Source: Parachlamydia sp. AcF125
Lineage (GTDB): Bacteria > Chlamydiota > Chlamydiia > Chlamydiales > Parachlamydiaceae
Direction: 5' to 3'
Assembly (NCBI RefSeq): GCF_018342475.1
Contig: NZ_JAEMUD010000002.1
Location: 515,734 to 579,733, forward strand
Length of the DNA stretch: 64,000 nucleotides
A program made the position numbers and the translations under genes. Shown piece by piece: positions 40,001 to 47,545 of this stretch (the first letter of the stretch is position 1; each line of letters begins with the position of its first letter). The notes beneath the pieces are model-generated. The model searched no databases. It was not told the origin of the DNA and saw only the letters and a list, made by a program, of their open reading frames with translations.

Positions 40001-40687
40001 AATGAGAGAAAAATTTGGCAGAATTTTTCGGTTTTTTAAGCCCAACTGCCGAATCGTTGAGTAATCGGATTGGGCTACATTTGCTAAAAAGTTGATAGTT
40101 TCATCAACCATGAATTTTGCGGAAGATGCAACCCGAGGGTTCCTCAGCAAAATAAAGTAGTCTCCATCATGTTTTTGGTGGGATAGTTCTTGGAGGCTTC
40201 CCTCATCTAATTCTGTAAGTTCGCCATGTGAAATCATGCTTAAAAAAAGAGCAAAATACTCCTTCAAGTATCTTTTCACTTCACTTCCGACATAATAAGC
40301 TTTGGCCGTGTGAGCATATTGAACTTCCGCTTTAGCACACAAAGCTTCAAGCATATTGCCCATACAAAAGTGCCCCTTGTGAAATTTTCTCTGCAGAAAG
40401 AGATTTTTCCGTATCTCATCAAGCTGTTGTTCTTGAAGCGGCGGAGGCCCTTTAAATGTTTCATAAAATTTTTTTGTTAGAATCCCCTGAATATCCATGT
40501 ATCCTAATTGGATGAAAAAGGCCACTCGCTTATCTAAGGGATCTTCTGCGGGAATAAAGGGAAGAATTTCTGTTTGGAGATCAGAGGAGGCTTCTTCCAA
40601 ACTTGAAAGCTTTAATTCATCCAGGGGTGGTAATGGAATAACACCCTCTGTGGATGTTAGAGTAGGCGGCAAGACTGGATGAAACAT
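34025..40687 (-). CDS. Giant helical protein, family of two (paralogue A), function unknown
   Basis: 2220 residues, ATG 40687 preceded by AAAGGG. It is the tandem paralogue of 27056-33913 and similar over its whole length, most clearly around residues 290-600 (SQGITDFLTRIVHGN, LTKHEGNPAVKI, SYMLLGASQTCQP). The N-terminal ~60 residues are Pro/Glu/Ser-rich and divergent between the two. The remainder is predicted helical solenoid with no Walker, protease or kinase motif and no membrane segment. Duplication appears old: many indels separate the copies and DNA identity is low by eye. Together they fill over 13 kb, more than a fifth of the window, so the family must matter to this organism. It could be a T3SS-exported giant effector or a structural factor; neither is shown. 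Confidence 0.85.
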   Translation of the reverse strand: MFHPVLPPTLTSTEGVIPLPPLDELKLSSLEEASSDLQTEILPFIPAEDPLDKRVAFFIQLGYMDIQGILTKKFYETFKGPPPLQEQQLDEIRKNLFLQRKFHKGHFCMGNMLEALCAKAEVQYAHTAKAYYVGSEVKRYLKEYFALFLSMISHGELTELDEGSLQELSHQKHDGDYFILLRNPRVASSAKFMVDETINFLANVAQSDYSTIRQLGLKNRKILPNFSLISWENSLEISDLVFSSKRDRSFPEKELSIEVSHFLEAASVYPLGIPLEEEDGHENASQGITDFLTRIVHGNVVHLNEQAWVMLIALLSQERRIYALEEGKTESLLEELTLKRVVGQADEAALEKIKVKIINHLIEHHFRNKKMAFAMACNACLCLRKFFPSEQIDRLFFSLIDKVTEETPYSVFALIKEGIFRQKLSFLELMQIHACFAILSFGVKNPRFQEKALRIFLTKHEGNPAVKILEGGNSIFLPFDPLSGYRICLELLAKEPRAQVYLNKLLIAYLPLDAFSIKEGSQLSSYPQQLIPLLDPLQSEIRERGFNQEAFTSKLSYMLLGASQTCQPRLAYINLMLENFPFLFDTFDRADLLLKQMEGLLNLVTPWKEVSVKIISAFESLKKEGRKTILAWIEAILSSKTIYAAERVEKIWKNTPALQNNENITLRLVYKLTHIKVLVALRMFKSYKDFPILNRAKRSHLFIHLGSKLLQETCEAKDLISYMEAGRSLYTHIEFEEFKNQSVPIFIEIVARLIALKHLAVAREFLLVLAEKNILEPVYQDVSSLWRDCLQHILSEEKFQPLGLSVWNGGKKYKVWHDKEAHIKNALSLAEQLAKKDVPPQEEFSKILNYICASRLKDDRIYPLVLKYIQQQGGITAVRKVPAAYLTYLSRNEKLQILLNALTCEIANKNIDESLVLVHQILPHKPGGDRQEVFQKLIHALIQEIISMHSARHLEGVQKIFSPEFYTGEQDKNFKTNCLLKLVKNFSYKLNLEQFSLPLQNLFILIIEQTLDSPLSSDFGEFCLDLLQKFQKLPHRLKEYLEKNLIRLLQYAYSKAGSQPFFALVQLLSYNACLNAAQEELELFSLEVLNDSKASSQAFLGVHDLCKGYFKKKRISSRISVELIEKFIFCFLPVSKPFAFYWTLKLISCSSNLSPSHFELCLQVSGTLEPFQENELLEKLYDYQPEWVSFAKKLIARNRYAPLYPLILKHGKNVILKLKDQTRDLLNHFPAQLGFPPFLSLIEHGKIETLQDWHFLIEKIQQFNSKQAHEYFYNLFVKKVLHNTQFPASSSQKSECLIALIPLFSVEYWIANQAVFIFFESPLVRDEKIYFYTQISKNVLGLLVKSEIEEASQHIQTWQKFYKKLKKEEREAFREADNGVIAFLLNHENLNLVSLGCRVLKSRFIEGEEQTAEKFLLVLVKRVHFSEEDLAPLIVELLSDYLKILKPQLLNKMMESMASLQHPQMREVLSHLILKFITHEQPREIPPGFFQLLTHQMTFYTLAKTNFEILAEKKLERFLTKGEIDLLYAKWLETKLLKGDTPYEKIKAIHLFFDNFERFSELPTERLNGLQNISQIIFSKDISQQTPILFQAFFILYLTGKTMSGEARRKVFAHAHPVLALLMENKLDTILGEGAPSLQEPLVIERCFNYLQIMLGYNFSVKSSHPEFASIVKASLKELIKLLSFLTPEKREELKNFFINTIQEFVYLAQFKQNKKKYFEGLDEILGDAARTRLYENRADLYGELFFCAFEKWPKALEILPFQQSEILSRILKRIIGNTGLSSFHDGFAFFVKHAQTFVKSQDIYLDSLKCLLNLANENSFMKVINFYSVKLDLIKCTVIDQAEIQPFLLSITQEIFFYMEKRLSCKSFIQIGLFYLSELSMRNYFDDCMHLFYFYLKKIGTVMLERMREAPEHYVDKFLECLFQNYYFTNQLFSNPLRIKIIECDFYLKKFAEILPSSHKELKQKILSREIESLISEKIEDQFLLEASLLNDYIGLFVSCPEKIRKRGLYILKVIQRYFFKHPHLNIRKIGKKFILSSYKNLASLLEKIPFETYEESKIYVYFLTNLLELQKRSAPTEKEEGFILYLEIVKNLFKGARYQLHDHSTWVNFYFSMITFLDMFCELGMPDLFDPYYEILDQILISLLENAKFIKFKDKKDNELMELLLTKIFIHQKKKNEITEHCKQKVRELCKKWLRIYEKSNKIQVGRRYLNKYHDQPF

Positions 40688-41028
40688 GCGAAGAATCCCT
40701 TTTGCAAATCAGCTTTCTGTCACTAGAGGTCTAAGAATTCTTCTAATTTTCAGCGGGTTTAAATACCTGTCAACCAGGAGCCTGAATATTCACAACCAAA
40801 AATCTACACTTTAGATTGAATTCTTATCCAATTTATTTAAAAACTTTTCGCCTTTAAGCACTAGGCCTCTTTCGCAATCTCTTTTCCTTGGTTTTTTGGG
40901 ATTTTCTCACGTATTCCCCTTCGCTTTTTGACATACTCAAAGAGGGCAGATAAAAAGCCAGGCAAAAAAGGTTTGAGTAAAGGCAAGAAAGATAAACAAA
41001 AAAGATTTCGAAAGAAAGCTAAAAGTTA
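40688..41028. other. Intergenic region upstream of the giant paralogues, no gene
   Basis: About 340 bp. It likely contains the promoter for the minus-strand giant pair near 40700-40850. From 40920 there is a Lys/Arg-coding A-rich run (FKKAKKG-like) without start or stop support. It ends at the left end of an IS982-like remnant. Confidence 0.4.
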
Positions 41029-41340
41029 ACTAATATATAATGTAAGTTGCACGTAACTAAGTTAATACGAGCATCAAGGCATGCTTGGAAAAGTGTAGAA
41101 AATAAGGTTAATAGCAGAAGCCCAAATCGAATTCTTTGCGCCCCATGGATTTACATGACTTTGTGAATTTGAAACATATTAGAAAATTTATTGAAAGAGC
41201 ATTCGGCGTGATATCCAGGCTTTTGCCGAAAGTTCATGCGACTGCTGCTGAAGGATTTGAAATTAACGTTTTAGGTTTTTTAGTAGCGGCTTCAACAACT
41301 TTTTTATCAATATAGCAACTTGCAACTTACATCATATAGT
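41029..41340 (+). mobile_element. Internally deleted IS982-like element with both terminal inverted repeats
   Basis: The left end (41029-41054) and the reverse complement of the right end (about 41318-41340) share ATGTAAGTTGCA exactly, with ACTA and (A/C)GT around it, forming imperfect ~20-bp terminal repeats. Between them only the 3' end of a transposase survives in the plus frame ending at 41315: RKFIERAFGVISRLLPKVHA, then GFEINVLGFLVAA. This matches the C-terminal (R)..IE..F..I....P..IHAVT..GF end of IS982-family transposases. The element is ~310 bp instead of ~1 kb, so it is a MITE-like non-autonomous derivative. Confidence 0.65.
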
Positions 41341-42240
41341 GTTTTAAGTTAAAAATTACATAGGTGCCACCCATACGCTAAAAATAAATAATCAATGGCC
41401 TCTGACCATGAGGCAAATTTTTTTAAGCTTTCTCTAACCTTTCTTTTTAAATTGGCCCAAAAACGTTCGAGGGGATTCAAATCGGGCGGGTAAGGCGGCA
41501 AAAAAATCACTCCACAACCATAGGTATAAAGCATAACTGTTGTTTTTTGGGATTTATGGAAGGTAGCATTATCCAGAATAACAACTTGACCAGGTCGTAG
41601 TTCTGGAATCAAATAGCGCTCTACCCAAAAATTAAACAAGTCAGTATTGCATGTTCCTTGGTAGCATAAAGGAGCCATGATAGCAGGGCTCGCTTTGGCA
41701 ACAATAAAACTCTCTCTTTGATAGCATCTGCCTAAAATTGCACCAAACCCAGCTTTGCCCACAACAGATCTAGCCCGCGGTCTGTAAAAGTATTTATCAA
41801 TCCCGCTTTTATCGATGTCTACTCGATCTTTAAGAGGCACCTTTTCTGTTTCTTTTTGCAAGGCTGCTCGTTTGGCTCTGTCCCTTTCTTGGTAGAATGA
41901 AGTCTTTTTTTAAGCTGATCTTGTGCCTTTTACAAACATAAAAAACTGCTTGTATGGTTACGCCAAAATACTCGGCGATTTCTCTAAGATAGGAGTCTGG
42001 ATGAGAACGAATAAATTCTCGCAATAATTCTCCTTTAATTTTCCTAGGAGAAGCCTCTCTTACTTTTGGTGCTCTAAGTTTCCTTCTTTCTGCTTTTAAT
42101 CCAATTCCAGCTTTTTATCTCGGTAGCTTTAGCTTTAGGACCCTCTGATCCTAAATAGTGCATCACACTTTTCTTAAATCGTTTGAATATGCCATACACA
42201 CATGATATAAAAAATCAGGTGTAAATTTCAAATTAAGGTA
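41341..42240 (-). mobile_element. IS630-family insertion sequence, degraded
   Basis: A ~0.9-kb element containing an IS630-type transposase on the minus strand (see the pseudogene entry). The left edge (~41341-41364) and the reverse complement of the right edge (~42217-42240) match at roughly 14 of 20 bases over the TTAAGTT...ATTACA portion, consistent with worn terminal repeats flanked by TA. It directly abuts the right repeat of the IS982-like remnant. Confidence 0.65.
41349..42195 (-). pseudogene. IS630-family transposase, broken by several lesions
   Basis: From ATG 42195 the protein begins MAYSNDLRK, the usual IS630 opening, then hits a frameshift (one base short in the AGAAAA run). A worn piece (LGSEGPKAKATEI, SWNWIKSRK) follows, with part of the helix-turn-helix region deleted. 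An open piece 41830-42024 carries REFIRSHPDSYLREIAEYFG (HTH), and the catalytic piece 41349-41861 carries VDIDKSGI, VILDNATFHKS and NPLERFWANLKRK, the D, D and E blocks of the DDE_3 domain. The last two pieces overlap by 32 bp in different frames, which in intact IS630 relatives can be bridged by frameshifting; the N-terminal damage cannot. Confidence 0.8.
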
Positions 42241-42250
42241 CCATAAAAAA

Positions 42251-42279
42251 CCCTGAACCTGCGCAAAACAAATTCAGGG
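42251..42279 (-). terminator. Rho-independent terminator of the ogt / small-protein cluster
   Basis: CCCTGAA (42251-42257) pairs with TTCAGGG (42273-42279). On the minus strand the stem is followed by TTTTTT; on the plus strand it is followed by TAAAAAAAA. It lies about 48 bp after the stop of the small gene 42327-42518 and is the probable end of that transcript. Confidence 0.7.
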
Positions 42280-42326
42280 TAAAAAAAATTATAAGTATTA
42301 TTATTAAATAATTAATTATTATTAAT

Positions 42327-42518
42327 TTACTTTTTATGTTTTCTTAATTGCTTTTTATCTTTTAAGATAGCACGAGCAGTCAGCTTAACCGTTTCTAACC
42401 CCCCACTAAATCCTAATTGGCGCATCATAACATCCAGGTGGAGAACTTCCTGATGGAGAGCTTTATTGATAGTTTCAAGATAGGCGATTTTTTTCAAAAT
42501 CTGGGTTATAGTCATCAA
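42327..42518 (-). CDS. Small hypothetical protein, paralogue of the next upstream gene
   Basis: 63 residues. It aligns along its length with the 68-residue product of 42627-42833: KKIAYLETINKALHQEVLHL versus KKLAYLEFVNDQLTTEVCDL, then LGFSGGLETVK versus VGFPKGVESAK. A short helix pair followed by a conserved GF..G.E..K turn and a basic tail (KDKKQLRKHKK) is visible. No family is recognised. GGGAGG precedes the start, supporting translation. It lies between the ogt operon and its terminator. Confidence 0.65.
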   Translation of the reverse strand: MMTITQILKKIAYLETINKALHQEVLHLDVMMRQLGFSGGLETVKLTARAILKDKKQLRKHKK

Positions 42519-42626
42519 TTCCTCCCGCTAAAAAGCCTTAAATTATGCATAGATGTTATGAACAGCTCTGATATAATCACTCAAGTATTAACATTCCATA
42601 AAGAATGAATGAAAATTGAATTAATT

Positions 42627-42833
42627 TTATGATTCTGGTACTTCCTTTTCTTGCGTTTCATCATTTGGATTTTGGCCAAGCATTTCTCCCCCAATCCACT
42701 TAGCGGATTCAACTCCTTTAGGAAACCCTACTTTACGAAGCAATTCATCTAAATCGCACACTTCTGTAGTCAACTGATCATTTACGAATTCGAGGTAGGC
42801 TAGCTTTTTTAAGAGTTCTTCTTTAGTTTTCAT
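42627..42833 (-). CDS. Small hypothetical protein coupled to ogt
   Basis: 68 residues. Its ATG overlaps the TGA of ogt (ATGA), and GGAGG precedes it, so translation is coupled to ogt. The N-terminal half is a charged helix (KTKEELLKKLAYLEFVNDQL) and the centre has VGFPKGVESAKWIGGEML, shared with the downstream paralogue 42327-42518; the C-terminus is acidic. No known domain recognised. Confidence 0.75.
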   Translation of the reverse strand: MKTKEELLKKLAYLEFVNDQLTTEVCDLDELLRKVGFPKGVESAKWIGGEMLGQNPNDETQEKEVPES

Positions 42834-43375
42834 AATGCCTCCGTAAGAGTTTCAACGTATTGGTTGCGAATTTGATGCCAAGATTGTTCAAATTCGAGTA
42901 GCCGTTTTTTTATTTCGAGCCCGCAAGAAAAGCCGCCCAGAGAAGATTTTGAGCCGATTACCCGGTGGCACGGGATGAGCAGAGGAAAATTGTTCCGCGC
43001 ACATACCGTTCCAACTGCTCGCGCCGCACCCGGCGAAGCCACAGCTTTTGCTACTTCTCCATAGCTCGCCAATTGCCCAATAGAAAGAGTGGTCAAAAAT
43101 TTCCAAACCTTTCTTTGGAAAATAGTCGTAGTGGGAAGGAAAAATAGGTCTGGAAGAGTAGAGGGCTGATGGATTAAATAACTCTCCATCCAATCATGGA
43201 TGTGGGATTGGATTTTTTTATTCTGGGCAAAATCTCCATAAAATCGCCACTCAATCCCCTTTCTTTCATGGAGGGTTAGGTTAATCTTGTGAATTTGATT
43301 GTTAACGAGATTAAAGTGGACACATATCGCAGGCCCACAGGGCTGTCTAATCGTTTCAAAGAGAGGCATTCTCAT
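42830..43375 (-). CDS. ogt: Methylated-DNA--protein-cysteine methyltransferase
   Basis: 181 residues, a usual Ogt length. The enzyme transfers the methyl group from O6-methylguanine to its own cysteine, a suicidal repair reaction. The active site IPCHRVIGS with Cys136 is intact. The preceding helix-turn-helix (LASYGEVAKAVASPGAARAV) and the closing GGFSCGLEIKKRLLEFE are typical. Together with the MORN lipoprotein and pheT on the same strand upstream, this order resembles the pheT-CT476-ada order of Chlamydia trachomatis, supporting the chlamydial assignment. The ATGA overlap couples it to the small protein downstream. Confidence 0.95.
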   Translation of the reverse strand: MRMPLFETIRQPCGPAICVHFNLVNNQIHKINLTLHERKGIEWRFYGDFAQNKKIQSHIHDWMESYLIHQPSTLPDLFFLPTTTIFQRKVWKFLTTLSIGQLASYGEVAKAVASPGAARAVGTVCARNNFPLLIPCHRVIGSKSSLGGFSCGLEIKKRLLEFEQSWHQIRNQYVETLTEAL

Positions 43376-43608
43376 GTTTGACCTCTGAATGTAAAAAAGA
43401 ATAATAGAATGTTTATAAAGTCATACCAAGCGAGAACCCCCGATTAAGCAGTTCTCTGATTGCATTTGAAAACAGAAAATTCCGGTAGGTCGCTAACCAA
43501 TTAGGGAAACTAAAGCTGAGAAATAAACTAAAAACTTTTAATGGATTCTTACTAAAAGCCTATTTCCGTGGAAAAGTATAAAAGGGGTTATGTTTATTTG
43601 CACAGCCT

Positions 43609-44049
43609 ATGATTCCTTATTTTCAGATTTGCACCAGCTGCAACGGAGAGAGCAACAACCGTGGCAAAAATTTCAATTCAAGAAACTTCTTTTCAAATCT
43701 TCTGTTTAATGCGCAACCAAGATGGCAGAATCGTCGATTAAAATATAGGGATTTTGCAAATTTAGCTAAGCTCATGCTTTTAGAGAGTCTCACTCTTCTA
43801 CACAATAGGACGCTTACTCTCCTGCCTATTAGGCTTTCTCCTCCACAGGTTTTTACAACTCTCGGAAAGAGCCCTTTAAGGGAGTTATTTTACCTCATAT
43901 ATAAGGAAAAACTGTTAGAAGGAAAAAATCGGCACTCGCTGAAAAAACAGAAGGATTTATTCAAGTTCTGGGAGAGCAATGGAAAAAGCAAAATTTTGCC
44001 AGGGGAAAAGGCAAGAGCCCATCTAAATGTGCTCCTGCGCTATTTTTAA
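43609..44049 (+). pseudogene. Doubtful 146-codon frame, possibly a decayed gene
   Basis: An open plus-strand frame lies between ogt and the MORN lipoprotein, both minus-strand. It has no ribosome site, and all three frames show alternating coding-like pieces (SDLHQLQRREQQPWQKFQF in one, ISIQETSFQIFCLMRNQDG in another), which suggests an old gene with frameshifts. No family identified. Its end overlaps the stop of the lipoprotein gene by 4 bp. In Chlamydia, from memory, the corresponding genes are adjacent, so this would be inserted material. Low confidence either way. Confidence 0.3.
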
Positions 44050-45014
44050 CGAATTTTTGGGTTAGCAAGCAAATCATAGCTAATTTTGCTAACCGGCTTG
44101 CCTTGGTAATACCATTCTGTTTTGGAGTTATCGCCTAGATAAAAGGCCGAAGGTCCATGTTTCAGATCTTCTTGCCACGAGATTTCTTTCACAATTTCTG
44201 TCCCGTTGCGGTAATGGCACTCTATTCCATTCTTTTTTCCATCTACGTATACTACCTCAGAGATTTTTTCCCCATTTTGATAAGTCGTTACTACGCCATT
44301 TAAATTTCCATTTGCCCATTCTTCTACTGTCTGCGGCTCTCCTCCAGCGTAAAAGGTTTTGCGCACGCCATGAATTTGGTCATTCACATAGGGAATCACC
44401 TCTTTTGGCGCTCCATTTGGATACACAGTCGTTCTTAAAACGAGTCGCCCATGTTCGATTGTATCTGTAGCTAGCAAAGCTCCATAAGGATCGCGAGTGA
44501 GACGTGTCCCATTTCCATTGACCACCGTCGATTCTACTTGATGAGAGGGAGTAAAATACTCAGCTTCGATTAGAAGAGAATCGACATACTTTTCTCGAAA
44601 TTGAGGAGATCCGCTTTCATACCAAACTGTGATGCATTGCGACGTGGGAGAAAGATATTGGACTTCACGCATAGGAATTCCTGAGGAATAGTAAGTTAAT
44701 TCAGATTTCAACTGACCATGTTCATAACTTTCCATTTTTTCCACTGTTTCCCCATAAGGAAAAGTATAAGTCGTTTCACCATGCAACTCTCCATTTACAT
44801 AATTCTTGGCTACGACTACTCCATTTTTAAGGGTAGATACAACTTTACCATTTTCTCCCCTTGAGGCCCAATCCTCTTGAGGGATGGTAACCCCATATTT
44901 ATGGACATATCTGCAATCTACAATTTCTTCTCCATTAATGCAGGCCGGCTTTCTTGAGCATCCATTTGCAAGCACTGTCATCCCTATTAATCCTGCAATC
45001 CATACAAACCGCAT
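44046..45014 (-). CDS. MORN/YwqK-repeat lipoprotein (CT476-like)
   Basis: 322 residues with a GGGAG ribosome site. The N-terminus RFVWIAGLIGMTVLANGCSR is a lipoprotein signal with lipobox LANGC, so the protein is probably anchored in a membrane facing the periplasm. The body is a run of ~20-24-residue antiparallel-strand repeats of the MORN/YwqK type, for example YVNGELHGETTYTFPYG, YVNDQIHGVRKTFYAGGEPQ, WANGNLNGVVTTYQNGE and YVDGKKNGIECHYRNGTE. It starts 26 bp after pheT and is presumably co-transcribed. From memory the Chlamydia locus next to pheT (CT476) encodes the same kind of protein; its role is unknown. Confidence 0.88.
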   Translation of the reverse strand: MRFVWIAGLIGMTVLANGCSRKPACINGEEIVDCRYVHKYGVTIPQEDWASRGENGKVVSTLKNGVVVAKNYVNGELHGETTYTFPYGETVEKMESYEHGQLKSELTYYSSGIPMREVQYLSPTSQCITVWYESGSPQFREKYVDSLLIEAEYFTPSHQVESTVVNGNGTRLTRDPYGALLATDTIEHGRLVLRTTVYPNGAPKEVIPYVNDQIHGVRKTFYAGGEPQTVEEWANGNLNGVVTTYQNGEKISEVVYVDGKKNGIECHYRNGTEIVKEISWQEDLKHGPSAFYLGDNSKTEWYYQGKPVSKISYDLLANPKIR

Positions 45015-45040
45015 AGTTAAACTCCCTCCATTATCTTATT

Positions 45041-47443
45041 TTATAATCCTTCAGTAGAACTGATTTGTTCTGTTACATATCCTATAATCCGTGCATGATC
45101 CCTATCTACTTTTTCTTGTGCAACAGTTTTTTTTGCATCGCGATAAGTCAAGCGGAACGTGACATTTTTACAATCTTTCCCTAGCTTCTCGCTGCTGTAG
45201 ACATCAAGCAGCACTACTTCTTCTAGAAGGGGGGATCGGGCCGCATGGATCCAATCAAAAACGCTTTGGATAGGTATACTGTTTTTTAAAGTTAATGTCC
45301 AGTCACGTTCAGATGACGGATAAATAGGTACTTCTTTCATCCTTGGTTCTGTTTTGCGAACCCGCAGCAAATCATATAAGTTAAACTCTGCAAAAAAAAT
45401 GCGTTGTCCCACATCTAACTTTCGACATATCGAAGGGTGAACTTCTCCAAGGGATCCAATTTTTAAGGCTCCCACTTGTACACAAGCGCGCCTGCCTGGA
45501 TGAAATATAGCAAGTTGGCTTTCTTCAAATGTAAAAGAAGGAATACGCAGTTCTTGTAAAAATGTTTCCACAATCCCTTTGAGATCGAAAAAATCAAACT
45601 CTTCGGGTTTATTTCCCCAGTGGTGTGGTCGACTTTTTCCTGTCACAACAATGGCTGCGACTGGGTCTTCGATATAACGGGCGCCTTCTTTAAAATGCAC
45701 GCGCCCTAATTCAAAACCGCTGATATTGCGATTTTGCCTATCCCAATTATGCTTAATTACCTGAAGAATTCCTGGCAATAAGGAAGTGCGCAAAACGGAT
45801 TGCTCGATTGAAGTTGGATTGACCACTTTTACTTGAGCTTCTTCTTGCATGATTGAATCGCCAATCAATTGTAATAAAGTGGGACCGATTAAATCGCAGG
45901 TTAAAAATTCTTGCAGCCCTGCCGCAATTAATTGCCCTCTCACTTCACGTTCAAAATGAAAGAGAGGGGTGTGAGGGATGTTTGCACCGTGGTAACGAGG
46001 AGCCTTCTTTTCAATATTGTCATATCCATAAATACGGGCGACTTCCTCGATTAAGTCCACCTCTAAAGACACGTCATGTCGATACGTGGGAATTTGAACC
46101 TCAAAGAGATCGTGTCCATCATATTGTACGGAAAACCCCAGTTTTTGGAAGATCGATTCCACTTCACTTGCACTTAAGGCGGTTCCTAAAAGGGCATGGA
46201 CGCGAGAAAGCCTGCATGTCACAGATTTAGGAAGGAATTCATGAGATTGAATGTCTAAGATGCCTTGAGCTATAACTCCTCCTGCAAGCTCTTGAATCAA
46301 TCCCGTTGCCCGATCTAAGGAAGCTAGCACTTGATTAGGATCTACCCCTCTTTCAAAACGTTTAGAAGCATCTGTTTGCAATCCCAAGGCTTTGCTTGCC
46401 TTTCGAATGGAGCGCGGTTCAAAACAAGCAGCTTCTAACAAAACCGTATGCGTTTGATCATTAACTTCAGAGTTTTGGGCCCCCATGATGCCTGCTATGG
46501 CAATTGGCTTTTGGCGATCGCAAATCAAAAGCGCCCCTTTAGGAAGATCTCTTTCTTTCCCATCTAAAGTGATCATTTTTTCTTCTTCCTCTGTGGCTCT
46601 CACCCTAATTTCGGCCCCTTCTATGGAAGCAAAATCAAAAGCATGCAAAGGATGCCCCATTTCCAATAAGACATAATTGGTGACATCCACTACATTATTG
46701 ATAGGGCGAATTCCACATTGTAAAAGCCTTTTTTGCATCCAGTCTGGAGAAGGTGCAATTGATACCCCTTGAATAAGGCGACAAGCATAGCGTGGAGTAC
46801 GCCCGGGATCCATGACTATAACCTTTACTTGCTCTTGAATAGGCTTGCCAGTTTCTTGCAAATGGATAGTCGGGAAAATGAGGGGAAAGTCTGTGGTAGC
46901 TGAAAGCTCACGGGCCACTCCTAAGAGGCTCGAGCAATGAGCCAGGTTGGGAGTCAAAGAAATTTCGAAAATCATATCTCCATATATAGAAGCAAGATCA
47001 GCCCCTTCTTGAAAGTGTTCGCTAAATTCTATAATCCCATCATGCCCCTCTGATAAATTCAGTTCCGAAGCTGAACATAACATCCCAAAAGATTCCACCC
47101 CCCGAATTTTCGAGGCCTTGATTTTAAATGTTTTGCCTTCTTTATCCTCAAGCGTTGCGCCTACCATGGCAAAAGCTGTTTTGATTCCAGGCCGGCAGTT
47201 TGGAGCGCCACATACGACTTGATATTCTTCAAGGCCATCGGTTACAGTGGCAACGCATAATTTGTCTGCATTGGGATGTTTTTCTGTTTTTAAAACACGC
47301 CCAATCACAACTTTTTGAAAGCCAGCTGAAATTGGTATCAGAGCATCGACTTCAAGACCAGCATTCGTTAGTTTTTTTTCAATTTGATGAGGAAGAAGGG
47401 TTAAATTAATCCACTCTTTTAGCCACGATAAAGGAATTTTCAT
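45041..47443 (-). CDS. pheT: Phenylalanyl-tRNA synthetase beta subunit
   Basis: 800 residues, a full-length bacterial PheT. With PheS it forms the alpha2beta2 enzyme that charges tRNA-Phe. In order: the N-terminal tRNA-binding OB domain (about 40-155; IGRVLKTEKHPNADKLCVAT), the B3/B4 domain (PIAIAGIMGAQNSEV), B5 (about 400-480; EVDLIEEVARIYGYDNIEKK), the catalytic-like core (LRTSLLPGILQVIKHNWDRQ) and the C-terminal ferredoxin-fold anticodon domain (YPSSERDWTLTL, LTYRDAKKTVAQEKV). PheS is not in the window, as in other chlamydiae where the genes are separated. It leads an apparent operon with the MORN lipoprotein. Confidence 0.98.
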   Translation of the reverse strand: MKIPLSWLKEWINLTLLPHQIEKKLTNAGLEVDALIPISAGFQKVVIGRVLKTEKHPNADKLCVATVTDGLEEYQVVCGAPNCRPGIKTAFAMVGATLEDKEGKTFKIKASKIRGVESFGMLCSASELNLSEGHDGIIEFSEHFQEGADLASIYGDMIFEISLTPNLAHCSSLLGVARELSATTDFPLIFPTIHLQETGKPIQEQVKVIVMDPGRTPRYACRLIQGVSIAPSPDWMQKRLLQCGIRPINNVVDVTNYVLLEMGHPLHAFDFASIEGAEIRVRATEEEEKMITLDGKERDLPKGALLICDRQKPIAIAGIMGAQNSEVNDQTHTVLLEAACFEPRSIRKASKALGLQTDASKRFERGVDPNQVLASLDRATGLIQELAGGVIAQGILDIQSHEFLPKSVTCRLSRVHALLGTALSASEVESIFQKLGFSVQYDGHDLFEVQIPTYRHDVSLEVDLIEEVARIYGYDNIEKKAPRYHGANIPHTPLFHFEREVRGQLIAAGLQEFLTCDLIGPTLLQLIGDSIMQEEAQVKVVNPTSIEQSVLRTSLLPGILQVIKHNWDRQNRNISGFELGRVHFKEGARYIEDPVAAIVVTGKSRPHHWGNKPEEFDFFDLKGIVETFLQELRIPSFTFEESQLAIFHPGRRACVQVGALKIGSLGEVHPSICRKLDVGQRIFFAEFNLYDLLRVRKTEPRMKEVPIYPSSERDWTLTLKNSIPIQSVFDWIHAARSPLLEEVVLLDVYSSEKLGKDCKNVTFRLTYRDAKKTVAQEKVDRDHARIIGYVTEQISSTEGL

Positions 47444-47545
47444 AGTGTTTGATCATTATAAATGGTGATTAGGTTTGATTAAGTATGCAGGATAATTAGC
47501 ATACAGGATTTTGAATAGAATTCAACAAAAGGAAAGCAAGCTCCC

